From: Chara braunii
Taxonomy: Eukaryota; Streptophyta; Charophyceae; Charales; Characeae
Length of the DNA stretch: 27,893 nucleotides
Assembly: GCA_003427395.1 (NCBI GenBank)
Contig: BFEA01000545.1
Coordinates: 473,547 to 501,439, forward strand
Reading direction: 5' to 3'
The notes under the pieces are model-generated. The model saw only the letters and a list, made by a program, of their open reading frames with translations. It searched no databases and was not told where the DNA came from. Below, piece by piece: positions 17,100 through 27,319 of the stretch (the first letter of the stretch is position 1; each line of letters starts with the position of its first letter). Position numbers and translations under genes: made by a program.

Positions 17100-20000
17100 G
17101 GGTTTGCCAAGGCCTGGCTCACGTTGCCTGTGTCTATACCCTTCTGCACTGGGGATTACCATTGATTCACCGGGAATAGGAGTAGGACTGTGAAAGTTCC
17201 CGCCATAGACAGCCCCATGATTCCGACCCTTAGCTCAGGGTTTTGAGACCAGCTCAGTTGGGCAATACGCGAAATCAATTAACTCGAGTTCAACACATGA
17301 GCAGGCTTTGGTTAGTGATGGATACTTGTGCAACAGACTCAGACGATACCGTGCAGTCCATTATGCGTGGGGAAGGCGCAAAAGCAAAATCAGCAGGAGT
17401 CTCTTTCGCATAGGTAGTGCAACGACGAGTTTTCATTCAGACCCTACACAGTATCTTTCGTCGTCGACACGGGTGAAACCAAGTCTAAGTTATCTGGGGA
17501 TCTTACCTAATGTCGAGCTAGTTACAAGCCCATACCAGGGAACGCACCCAAAGGCTCCCAATCAATAGGCCCTGCTCCATTAGTCCTCAAATTACTGCTG
17601 CCCAGAGAACACAACAGTTTCGAATGATCGCTCGCCAGACTCACACTGCAGCTCTAAGGTCTTTTGCACTTACACACTCTCGATTAAAGAAGGGAAAGAA
17701 AATAACAACTATGGCTCGATTCCATCTAAAACATCGCAAATACATCACAACAATTTGTAGAATTTCGTCTTGTTCATACTCATAATCTAAAGTCTGACCC
17801 CTAAAACACTTATGTTTCCGACCGCTTACTCATTGTTCATAATTCGTGCGAACCAACTAAAATAGCATGCAGATAACTAGTCTCCGTCGAGTAGATACTT
17901 AGCCAGTCGGTAAGAGACTTTCCTAAAAACTAATTTTTTCTTGTTCATTAATCAAGGTTCAGGACTTGACTATCAGCAAGAAAGGAAAAGCAATAGGAAT
18001 GTCACGACACACACCTCACTCAGTTTGTGCGATTGAGAGAGGTAATACGGAAGCCTCTCGGCCAGGGTCGTAACTGGACATGTAGCTGTGGAGGGGCTGG
18101 CCAAGAGAAAAAAAAACCTTTGCTAAGAGTGAAAATAAAAGAAAGCAGGGGCCTAAAATAAAACTAGTCCTTTGCAGTACAAAGTCGTTTAACTTCCCCA
18201 GAACACTACTCGCTCACCCTAATAACAGTCCCGTCAAGATTACACAGGATGACAACAATAAGAGTTTTATTAGAATTATGTCAAACTTGACCGTTAAGTA
18301 GCCGTTTCCCCCAAGCGACGGAACCTTTCGACACCCAAGCATACTTAGTTGTGACTCTGTCCAGTCCCTTCGATCTCACCGCTATTACTCCCGTCGAGGG
18401 TGATTGCCCTTTGCGGGGTTCAAGCTCACGACCTCAGCCTATCAGGTGTCAGATCTCATTGGGCCAAACACTGATCACCCGGCTCACCAGACAACAGTCA
18501 GTGCTCATCACTCTCATCTTTCAGAAGGGAGCACAAACTCGGTTTATCGCCCCGTCCCACTTCGAGGAAATAAGGAATAAGAGACTCGTGTAAGTCACGG
18601 CTCCCAGAACTCCGTACAAATTCGCTCATGGAAAACACCGTTGTCAATTTGGAGAGAACTCGAGCAATAAATCCAATTGAAAGCCAGGTCCTGTCTTTCA
18701 GCCCACGGACAGACTTGTGAACACGAAAGGTTGCAGGATCGACAGCCGCAAGAGAAAAACAGAAAGGACGCTCGTTGCATTAAGAAAGAAAAACTGGGTA
18801 ATCTATCATGCACTCTTCTTGATGTCCACGCATGTCAAGATCAAACTGACATCAACTTTCTTCAGGCTTGCACGCTCGTAACGCACGTGTCTTGTGCATA
18901 TGCCTCTCGCACACACCAGTCCTTATTTCCCCTTCAATCTAAACCCTCTTCACGCGCTCGCCGGCATGCCCCTCTCTTGGTTGTGACTCTTTGCCCATCG
19001 TCAGTGATGACGTCATCCAAGGCAGCGTCTGTAATCCATCCCCGCCAAACAAGCTAGCCCGCTGTACCTCTTTGCAGGCGCATGGCGTAAACTTTTCCCA
19101 AGCAATCTGCCTCGTACTTATCCGTCTCTACCGCGGTTCACCCACAAGCACTAGCTCTTTCGCTCCTCTCTCTCTCTGTTCTGAAGCTTCCAAGCCAGTT
19201 CTCAACTGCCTCCGTGTGTCAGCCGAGATAGTAATTCACGCCCAGCTGCCCTCCACAAACCCGCGTCTCACTCATCTGCCAAATCTCTCTTTGTTAGCCT
19301 TCTCTCTCTCTCAAAACGCCCCATGTCTTCCTCTTTCCAGTTCCGTGGGGTCTAAGTGAGACGTCACGCGAGCTCGCACGGAAACGGTTGGCATCTATCG
19401 CGCCCCACAAAATGTCCCATCTCAACTCGCATTCCCACGCACCTTCCCGTTTGTTGACCTCTCCTCATACGCACACCTGGCCCCGCTTTCGAGCATGACC
19501 GTCGTAACTGACTCTTCGCATCGCCCCTTGGCCTACGGGTGTCAAATCACCCCTCTCACTAACTCTTAATCGTGTCAAGCCCCTTCTGAGAGTATGCGTC
19601 GCTGGCTATCAGAGATGACATCCCTACTGGAGGGAAGCACGCGCATGCGTAGCTCGAGTTTCATGCAAACGATCCCTGCAACATAGTCAGGACGTTGTCA
19701 TCAAGCGGGAGAGAGTTTTTTTCTAAAACAAAAGTAGTGGCCAACATCAACCACGTTCGTTCCCATAACGCCCACTAGTGCGCATCAAGAAGAGAAGTGA
19801 CTTTGTCCTTCCGGCCTCTTACTCTTCTCTCCCTCTCTCGTGACTCTGAGCTCCATGCACGTGTCCATGCTCCTGTTTCTTGCCCCCCTCTCCGTTTCGT
19901 GTTTCGTCTCGTTTTTTTTTTCTTGACCGCGCGTTCCCTCAAACCTGTCTTTTCCCCTTGCTCGGCCTCTCTCCCGTCCCGCGACCTCTGGGCGCCAATT

Positions 20001-20100
20001 GACGAGAGATGGCCTCGGGTCCTCCTTCCACTGGGTCTGTCGCCCGGTGATGCTTCTGGATCTCCCCTGGTCTGTTCCAGGACCTGAGATCCGTCTCTCG
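17100..20100. other. Intervening DNA without recognisable genes
   Basis: I see no gene I can support. 17100-18390 is of mixed composition with scattered short open frames lacking any family signature. An inverted repeat GGCCAG...CTGGCC sits around 18060-18102. 18398-18480 could fold as a poor tRNA-like sequence. 18840-20000 is pyrimidine-rich on the + strand (CTCTCTCT, TTTCTTG runs). On the - strand of 19800-20100 a long Arg/Lys/Glu-rich frame without a start follows the module copy at 20112 and may be its decayed continuation. Confidence 0.5.
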
Positions 20101-20111
20101 ATCTGCGTCTC

Positions 20112-20643
20112 TCATCTCACTTTCCCCCCTGAGTCTCTATCCTGGTGGACCTGTTCCAGGTCCGCCGTGTCCATCGAGGTCTCAGTTTCGTGATAGGTCA
20201 CCGTTATCCGAAACCTTGCCGTCACTCCGTCTCGTCTACAGCGTCTCTCCGCTCGGTCTCTCGCCTCAGAGATCGCATCCTGCAACTTCGGGTTAGTCCG
20301 CATCTCTCTTTCTCTTGCTCCCTCCACGTTGATCTTCAGTACCAACTGATCTCCACCGTCATAGTTGAGTATGACGCTAATCCAGGGCCCTTCCCCGGAC
20401 ACTGGCTTCCAACGGGCCTGGTGGTACCAGTACCCGGGCCTGTACCCATGCAGTGCCATAGTCAGACTCAGTACTATGACCTCCACGCAATACTAAGCCG
20501 TCCACACGGAATAGCACACCAACAGGCAATACACACGCAGGCCTGTAGCTCGCTATAGCCGCAACCACCTCCCAGCAAGCCTCAGTTTCCGGCACGCAGA
20601 GCACGCTGAGAGCGATCCTCTGTCCAGCACAGCACGTCCCCAT
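20112..20643 (-). pseudogene. Right-most module copy
   Basis: The main frame (20486-20112, 124 residues) reads ARWKPVSGEGPWISVILNYD, then LVLKINVEGAREREMRTNPK, then ARFRITVTYHETETSMDTAD and DLEQVHQDRDSG. This follows the same order as RWPCGIVSVSV, VLVVKSELNKG, RYIEYVIYFYGDNG and LETVEEAR at 16640-16942. The overlapping frame to the right (20643-20377) gives TEACWEVVAAIASYRPACVL, resembling the W..V..AI element (DWMPVLDAIVE) of other copies, so a frame change near 20480 probably separates the two halves. The base composition is more G+C-rich than the copies at 12-17 kb. The function is unknown. Confidence 0.5.
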
Positions 20644-21165
20644 CTATGAGGTTGTCCCAACAGAGCGCTACGATGAAACTCAAACCCCCACAGCAGCAAC
20701 TGTGCCTGGCATTCACGACGTGCCTAACACTCGGCTCCATCACTTTTTTATAGGCTCGTTGCCCGCCAGGGTCTCCGTGCTCTAAACGGTAGGTTCTGCC
20801 AAGATGTTTTCCTGAAGAGTAAAGACAAATTCAGAATTAAAAAGAAAATTAATTAACTCCCGAAGTTATTTCCAGTCTGGACCCTAAGTCTCAGGCAGAG
20901 TTCCATTCCAATACCGTCATCACTCCTCAAGCTTTCACGATTGCTGCCAAAGACTCAGACCTTCGGTCCCATAACAGGATACCGATTGATCTCCCGCCCT
21001 CTTCAAATCGTATCATCAGCCTACCTCTATCGGGTGCCCGTGTCCGATGGCAAGGAGGGGGCTTATGACCCTTTTGAGGGGTGATAAGCCTCCTACCAAT
21101 GCGGCCGTGGGTCGCCCCCCCTTCTTTTGGGACGTAACCACACGGCATCAGTTTGGAGCTCACCC
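20644..21165. other. No gene seen
   Basis: This is mixed-composition sequence without a supported gene. A frame on the - strand at 20927-21163 is short and has no family features. Confidence 0.4.
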
Positions 21166-21169
21166 GCTG

Positions 21170-22640
21170 ATTGTATGCAAGGCAGGCCTACTTTGGCCAT
21201 GGGCCGCTGGCCCGTAAATCGAACCGTTGGCCTCCCGCGAAAGGACAGGCCAACAGGCAAAATTCGAAAATAGAAAATCTAAGCAATAATAACAGAAATA
21301 GTAATCAAAACCTACGTAGCACCGTGTTAGCATTCAGAGGAGAACGCGAACATGTTCGCCCGAACGCGAACAAGCGCCCAAAACCCTCCGAACGCAAACA
21401 TAAAAAATATATAAAAAAAACAAAAACAAAAGTTCTCAAAAAATTCTGAAAATAATATATGTTATGTAAAATAATAAAACAAGCAACTTTTGCCTTGGAG
21501 TCATGTTCAAATTCTCAGCCAATCATGAGTTAAAAATCAAAAACCGAAAAAAAATATTTTTTTTTTTTTTTTTTTACGAAAAAAAAAAATGTTCGCGACC
21601 TGTTCGCGCGAACATGGAGGGGTGCAAACACGTTCGCCGTGCTACGCAAATCAAAACAATAATAATAAAAAAGTAATAATAATCGCAGGGAAAAGAAAAA
21701 GAAAATAAAGGGCAGCGTTCCAAAATCTCTCTGCGCAGCAACCTCGCTCGAACCGCGACCCGCGTTCACACATGAGTCTGAAAACCCAATTTTCAGCCTT
21801 TGCCCTTTTCCCCTTCCTTTTTTTTTTCTTCTTTTTCCTACTTTTTCTCCTTTTAGCCCTCACTGTATCTGCCTCTTAACCTAGTCATCGAGGTCCACGC
21901 GATTCAGACTAACAGGTCTGGCACAGGCAAATTACGAGAGGCCGATAAGGCTCAGACCATAGGACCGCACTTGCAGTCCGAAAACCCGAATCGGCGGCCT
22001 TCCCTATGAAGTGACAGATCGACGGCGGAAAACTGGGAATAGGGGAACTAAAAAAAAAAAAAAAATAATAATAATAATAAAAGCGAAAAGAAAAGGTGGC
22101 GCTTCAAGTCTCCTTCGCGCCATAGCTTCGCCTGAATAGCGATGCAGGTCCACGCACAAGCCCAGACCCGATTTTCATCCTTACCTCTCTTTCTTTCCTT
22201 TTCACACTTCCCCTTTTTCCTTTTTTTTTCCAGGCCCACTGTATCTGCCCTGCAGTACAACTACTGGGGTCCTACCGAGCGGAACCTAGACGCGCAAACC
22301 CGGTACAAATGATATTCAAAAGGGTTGGGCCCGCCTAGACTGTAATACCACCGCTCGAGCTCGAAGCCCAGTCCTGTTGGCCTCCCCACGAAACGACAGG
22401 CCAATCAAGGAAGGCAAAAAAAAGAGGAAATAATGATAACAATAAATAGTTAAAAAAAATAACAAAAGAAGTTAGACGCAACGATAACTAGGGTTCAGAG
22501 GCCGTCAGATTTCCCCCGAACTAAAGCTAGTAGTCCAACCACATTAATTAGACCTTCGATTTTCTATTTTTCTTTTCTTGTTGCTTTTTGTTTAGCTTTC
22601 TGTTTTCCTGACTGCTGCTAGTGTCATGCACCTGACCCAT
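21170..22640. repeat. Two to three degenerate ~400-bp tandem units
   Basis: Each unit has a GTTGGCCT...AGGCCAA-type hairpin, then a poly-A/AATAAT run, then a GC-richer block and a T-rich tail. GTTGGCCTCCC and GACAGGCCAA occur near 21228-21254 and 22377-22405. AATAATAATAA occurs near 21658 and 22065. CACTGTATCTGCC is exact at 21861-21873 and 22237-22249, after matching T-rich tails. The middle unit's hairpin is degraded and the third unit's tail is weak. The first unit is interrupted by the inverted-repeat element at 21312-21648. No coding sequence is supported. Confidence 0.55.
21312..21648. mobile_element. MITE-like inverted-repeat element with 9-bp target duplication
   Basis: The 9 bases AATCAAAAC flank it on both sides (21303-21311 and 21649-21657). 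The ends are inverted: the left starts CTACGTAGCACCG and the right ends CGGCGAACG-type sequence then GTGCTACGCA when read inward, sharing CGTAGCAC. Inside the ends, GAACGCGAACATGTTCGC (left) and CTGTTCGCGCGAACATGG (right) are further inverted matches. The centre is A/T-rich with runs of about 20 T and 11 A and no coding capacity. A 9-bp duplication is typical of Mutator-like transposons, but the termini are short, so superfamily placement is tentative. Confidence 0.65.
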
Positions 22641-22911
22641 AACCCTGTAGAGGGGCACTTGGTGCGTAATAGAAAAGACAGCACCTATCCCTCTACTTTC
22701 GCGTCCCAGGCGAACCCGGCGGCTACCACGACCACAAGCCGGTTGTGCTCTGCTGTACAGCAGGGCGCCGAGCCTGCGTGGACCAATGGAAAGTCCTGCG
22801 GCGCACCTTTTTGCTGAGGCAAGCGCCAAGCAAGACCGGTCGCCATCATGGTATAGCCCAGGTACCAAGTGTTATTGTGTTTCGTGAGTAGCTTCAGATC
22901 ACGACACTAGA
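22641..22911. other. GC-rich stretch without a supported gene
   Basis: Open frames exist on both strands but none has a recognisable motif or is clearly continuous with the gag to the right. It may be the decayed continuation of that element. Confidence 0.35.
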
Positions 22912-23343
22912 CTAAGAGTGGCACCAAGTAAGGACTTGGCACACGGAGGGGGGCCGGGACACCGCGCCCTCCGACACCGCGGGCTGCAACGGTCGCGTAG
23001 TCCACCTCCTGAATACCATGCCGTTGGGTCCTCCCTCCAGACCATTGCCCCTTCCACCCACGTAGTAGCTACCTTCGCCACCACCCCTCTGGGTACCGGG
23101 TCCTCTTCCACCGCATCCGCGGCCTCCTAGTCCTCCCCCGCGGGCTGCAACGGCCGCGTAGTCCCCCTCCTGAACTACTGTGTCGTTGGGTCCTCCCTCC
23201 AGACCATAATCTATTTGGTCATAGGAAAGAGTTTCAACACCTCCTTCTTCAAAAGTAAGGAGATTGTCTTTCCCAGGTATATTCCTTGAGATGGTGCGGT
23301 TTTGCCATTTTTTCCCCGCTTGCAGATCTTTCCAAAATGGCAA
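22912..23343 (-). pseudogene. Gly/Arg-rich gag tail of element C
   Basis: It follows the capsid frame on the - strand after a stop and frame change. It begins PFWKDLQAGKKWQNRTISRN and becomes Gly/Arg-rich (RGGGLGGRGCGGRGPGTQRG), an RGG-type tail that could bind RNA in place of a zinc knuckle; no CCHC is visible. A ~70-bp segment encoding LEGGPND...YAAVAARGG is duplicated (+ strand 22977-23046 and 23138-23207). The duplicate has lost one base, so its reading frame is shifted, giving an out-of-frame end. No protease or RT follows to the left. Confidence 0.55.
22977..23207. repeat. ~70-bp direct duplication in gag tail, 161-bp spacing
   Basis: The two copies begin with CCGCGGGCTGCAACGG at 22977 and 23138 and end with CTCCCTCCAGACCAT. 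They are nearly identical, with one single-base length difference. Confidence 0.8.
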
Positions 23344-23351
23344 TAATTAGT

Positions 23352-24165
23352 CTAGGCTAAGAAGCCAGCATGATCTATAGCGATCTTGCTGAACTTCTCG
23401 TACGTCATCCCCTCTTCATTTGTACGGGGATAAAGCTGAGTACGGAGAGGGTCAGGAAGTGCCCTAGCGAAGTTGTTGAGGATTTGAGCGGGAGTAAGAC
23501 CATGTTCAGCGCATTGTAAGAGTTCATCCATCGTTGCTTTGAGTGCAGACGCACTCTTCCATTTTCGATCTGCAATGTTTAAGATCAGCATTTCTGTTCG
23601 GCGAGCCAGATTTTTATCTTCAAATCTTTCTCTAATAGCCTTAAAGAAATCTTTGATTCTAGTTTGTTGTGAGTATGCATTCATAGTATCGCAGTTAGCT
23701 TCTTTTATCAACGATATGGCGAAGCTCATTGCATCGCCGACCATGCACGAGGTGGCCATCAAAACTCTATCCCAATACGGGATGCGCTTACCGTATACAT
23801 ATGACTCTACGGCTGCAATCCAATGTAGGACGCCCTCCTCTTTCTTGCCAGTGTAAGTCCATGGCACCTTAACCTTTATTTTTTTGACACCAGTGTCTTT
23901 ATCGTCTCGCAGGACTCCCTTCCCTTTTCTATCACCATCTCCTCCATCTCCGTCTCCATCACCGCCTCCTCCTCCTCCTGCACCGCTGCCACGGATTATC
24001 TTATCAACATCTCTGGCGGACTTCTGCAGAAAGGTGTTCCAAACTCCTTCAAACTCATATTGGTGGGTCTCAACCTTTTGCAGAGTTCTATTCATTGCTT
24101 TCAACTCGTGCTTCGTATGTAAGACTGTTTCTGTCAAGAGGGCTAATTTCTCTTCTGTTCCAGCC
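23352..24165 (-). CDS. Gag capsid-like domain of element C
   Basis: The frame is 261 residues from the Met at 24137, with the true frame entering from 24165. It starts with a short coiled-coil continuation, then an Asp/Gly run (GGGGGGDGDGDGGDGD), then a capsid-like domain: VPWTYTGKKEEGVLHWIAAV, FAISLIKEANCD, FFKAIRERFEDKN, then LILNIADRKW and FARALPDPLRTQL. The layout (F/Y-x-G, LxxWI, FxxxIRERF, LPxPLRxxL) is that of the retrotransposon gag capsid of plant-type Ty3 elements. It would assemble particles. It closes at the stop at 23352-23354. It differs clearly from element B's gag, so this is a separate element. Confidence 0.75.
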
Positions 24166-24715
24166 TGTTTCTCTTTTCCTTATGCAGCCTCGTACCCTCT
24201 ACTTGCAGCCTTTTCCTTTCATCAAGCTCTTGCCGCTTTGCTGCTAACATTCTCATATGCAGTTCTGCACGCTTTTCCTCTAGCAAGAGTTCTTTTTCCT
24301 TTTGATCTTTGATAGATGCCAGCTTCGCAACGAACAGATCTCTCTCCTCATCTGTTTCCTCATTGCTATCGCTGGAGTATGGATACTGGTCGTATCAGTT
24401 CAGCGGTTCGACATCAAGTTCACCACTTGTCTGGCTTGTCTCACCTCTATCTGCCCGCCGCCTGATGAGCCTGTCATGAGCAGGTTCATCTTCTTCTTCA
24501 ATTGTCTGCAATTCTTCTTTCAACTTTTTCTCTAACTTTTCTTTCATCTCCTTCTTCATTCTTTCTTCTTCCATCTGCATTTTCTTCTTTACTTCTTCTT
24601 CTTTCTGTCTCTTCCTTTCTTCTTTTTCTTTTTTCTTTTCCGCCTGACGGCGATCCACTTCAGCCTGCTCTGCAGGTATAAGCCCTGGCTTTGTACTTCC
24701 TGATCTCAACATCAT
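24165..24715 (-). pseudogene. Coiled-coil N-terminus of element C gag (one in-frame TGA)
   Basis: It opens MMLRSGSTKPGLIPAEQAEV and then runs into a long Lys/Glu/Met/Arg-rich helix with heptad character (KEKEERKRQKEEEVKKK), followed by DRLIRRRADRGET. TGA at 24395-24397 interrupts the frame, which continues in phase as YDQYPYSSDSNEETDEERDL and another coiled-coil segment (LASIKDQKEKELLLEEKRAE). A one-base change near 24165 then shifts to the capsid frame. LRSG-type starts followed by a coiled coil are common in gag of such elements. A possible + strand exon overlaps the first codons. Confidence 0.65.
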
Positions 24716-24722
24716 ACGGGAA

Positions 24723-25269
24723 GTGCACTCTCCCGAAGCCCAGGGGAAAGAAGATTTTGAAGAGTGGGCCCATCAACACCGAGAGGGCCATAATGCCTTT
24801 CATGGGGTAGTCGTCCATGATGGGGTGCAGCACAAGTACCCCTCCGTTGTCCCACCAGGTAAGAACTCCTCTCTTATCCTACTTGTCTGCCACGTGGATG
24901 AGATATGCTCTGTTTTTTTTTTTTTTTTCAAACTCTGGATGTCGCTGTCTCAAATGTAACGAATTTCAGGAAATAAAACTATCAAGTTTACTTCACTAAT
25001 CAAATAAAGAAGAGAATTCTTTTTTTTTTTTCCTTCTTTCTTAACTTTGCTTGCTGCCTGTCTTCAACTTCAATATGCCCTCGTTGTATTTACACTTGTC
25101 TGGCCCTGCTTTGTTTCTATCTTTTTTCTTTTTTTATATTACTAATACACTAGCTTGTTGCGCAGGACCAGGCTGGAGCTTACACAATGTCAGATGCACG
25201 GCTAGTACTTCAATCGCAAAATCAACTTGCCCTGTTCACTTATTGCCTTATGACTCGTGTGCTATCTAA
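24723..25269 (+). CDS. Possible two-exon gene fragment of unknown function
   Basis: A + strand frame, open from at least 24690 (FVLPDLNIIREVHSPEAQGK, then FEEWAHQHREGHNAFHGVVV), ends at a good donor, CCAG|GTAAGA (exon end 24858). A T-rich stretch, a branch-like CTAAT at 25142-25146 and an acceptor GCGCAG|GA (exon start 25166) follow. Joining 24858 to 25166 keeps the frame and gives PPGPGWSLHNVRC, running to TAA at 25267-25269. The 307-bp intron contains poly-T runs. The 5' end is unknown: the sequence further left is the antisense of element C's gag, though CTCTGCAG at 24668-24675 could be an acceptor. The family is unrecognised. The antisense strand is also open across exon 1, so this remains tentative. 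Confidence 0.3.
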
Positions 25270-26600
25270 CGTGGCAATCTGCCACTATGCCCACAGCCTA
25301 TCCCTATCCTTTCCTACCACTCAGCGCAGATGTCAGACCACATGTCAGGGATGTACGACCAGATGATGACTCTGACCTGCTGTCAACTTGACCAGACTCT
25401 CGCGCCCTGCCCTTCAGACCGGACCAGATATGGACAGACAGCAGCAGCAGCGACCACCAGAGAGGAGGGGTAGAAGAAGGTACTCAGCACAACTCCACAC
25501 ACAGCCAGGTAAGGGGTAAGAGGTTCTTCTCTTCTTTGCGGACGTCGATGAAGTCTCCTCGATCGCTCCACGCTCCACGCTCCACGCGCAGGTAAAACAC
25601 TTCTCCTTAGCCCCTTCCTCTTCGGCCTGCTTCCCCCTCCTTATCCCAATCCTCAACACACACTTCTTAGGTCTCCACCATCGCCAGCATTCATTGAGCC
25701 AGCATACCTCCCTCGCCGGCCTTACTCATGCCAGCGCTCCAGTGAGAGTAACGAGTTCGGCTCCGATACCAAATTGCAAGGAACCTGACTGTTCACAACC
25801 TGCTGGAGTGTTCAATTTGCATGCACATTCGTCATCACATCGATAGGATAGCCTCACACAAAGCCAAAGTCGAGATGATATAGGAACCAGATAGCGCAGC
25901 TCTTATTATCAAATTCACATTACACAAGAGTATCTCGAGCTCAAAAGTTCAGCGCCAACAAAATGCAAGTCTTATTCCCTCATTCATCAGCTTAAGACCT
26001 GGCTCAGCCAGCGTCACCCTTCAAATCACAAGTATGGCGCAAGCAGGTAAGTATCCACCATATCCCACTTTGTAACCTCTCTCTCTATCTTCTCTGTCAA
26101 GATCCCTGTCGTGGTTCCCTTCTCTCACTATGCATGCACACTCCTTGTGTACGAGAATCTACTCTGAATACCTCTCACTGATATCCTACTACTAACCCCT
26201 CTACTACTTCTACTAACTCAGGCTCGCGCAGCTATGGCTTCCCTGCAGCCAGCGCCCAGCTCATCTCCCTTCTGGAGCAGCTTCTTCTGCCAGCGCTCCC
26301 CCCTGCACTATAGCGCACAAGTGCCTCAGCACTTCCACGCATCAATGCCCATGGGAAATCTGCCTGGTGGGGAGGCTGCCTCGTCCTTTATAGTGCTGGC
26401 CTCCCCTTCAGAGGTCTGAATTCAGCCTGTCTTGGATCCTGTCCCAGTCCCAGCCTCTGTGGAGTGTGTCCCAGTACCTTTTCCTTCAGGGTCTGCTGCT
26501 GCGGCGGCCTTCCGGCCTGAATTTCGGACTTGGGGCCTGTATCTAGACTCTCCCTCCGACTTAATTCGTGACTGGGACTTAACCTTTTGACTTCTTTTGA
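25270..26600. other. Non-coding or unresolved DNA with several splice-donor-like sites
   Basis: No supported gene. Consensus-like donors on the + strand occur at 25509/25510 (CCAG|GTAAGG), about 25590 (GCAG|GTAAAA) and 26046 (GCAG|GTAAGT). An acceptor-like CTAACTCAG lies near 26220 before a short Pro/Ser-rich frame. A (CAG)n-type run lies at 25440-25452, encoding Gln or Ala depending on frame. These could be exon edges of a poorly conserved host gene, but no reading frame ties them together convincingly. Confidence 0.35.
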
Positions 26601-26605
26601 ATAGG

Positions 26606-26710
26606 CACACCTACTGCTCGAACAGACACACATTCTGCACGAACAGACACACATACTGCACAAACAGACACACATACTGCACGTACAAACACATCTCCTA
26701 CATGAACAGA
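26606..26710. repeat. 21-bp minisatellite, five units
   Basis: Units start at 26606, 26627, 26648, 26669 and 26690, for example CACACATACTGCACAAACAGA. They differ at a few positions. A partial sixth unit (GATGAACAGA) recurs at about 26731-26740. On the - strand it reads as a Cys/Val/Ser-rich repeat, a by-product of the 21-bp period. Confidence 0.85.
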
Positions 26711-27058
26711 CATGACTTGCACACCCCCTGGATGAACAGATGTGACTCCCATATCTGAATGCTGCAACTGTTCGTCCAGGGGCACAACTGTGACCTTTGA
26801 CGTTGACTTTTACTTAGCTAGGATGTGACTTTTGACCCCGAGAACATGTCCTTTGATCTGCTTTCACGAGCTGGGCTCTGGGCGAGTGACCCCACTATGC
26901 TGCATTCGTCAAAACAGGGTCTGAATCGCGTAAAAGCCCTTTTAGAAGGCCCAGAGGGGCAAAAAAAAAATTGGCAGCCGCCCCAATATTATTTGGGATC
27001 CGATAGGCCCCATTATGGGGGAACCTGGGCCGTCGATCTGCGTTGATCGATGGCGCGG

Positions 27059-27094
27059 AAGTCCCAAGATTTTGAATTCAAATCTTGGGGACTT
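27059..27094. repeat. 36-bp near-perfect palindrome
   Basis: Arms AAGTCCCAAGATTTT and AAATCTTGGGGACTT flank a central GAATTC, with a single-base indel between the arms. A smaller hairpin, CCCC-ATTAT-GGGG (27008-27020), lies just upstream. It could be the core of a small foldback element or a structured RNA; no flanking duplication was found. Confidence 0.8.
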
Positions 27095-27319
27095 ACCACG
27101 CGGCCCTGCGCCCTCCGCCCTACACCCCCGCACCAGCTTGTTTCCCCGCCGTTGTTGCATGGTCGTCCGCGCCATCGTTATCTTCACCCTGCCGAGCCTT
27201 CGTCGTCATCACCCTGCTGCCCTCCGGCGCGCCACCGTCGTCGCCGTCCAGCCGCGCCATCCTCCTTGCCCCTGACAAAGACTGCCTGCGCCGCCATCAC
27301 CAACTCAGGTAAGTTTTCT

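Noticed and set aside
19797-20087. + strand 96-residue frame with a hydrophobic stretch
   Set aside because: It sits in a C/T-rich region opposite a coding-like - strand frame; composition alone explains the hydrophobic run.
26388-26785. Cys/Val-rich repeat peptides on the - strand
   Set aside because: They are explained by translation of the 21-bp minisatellite.
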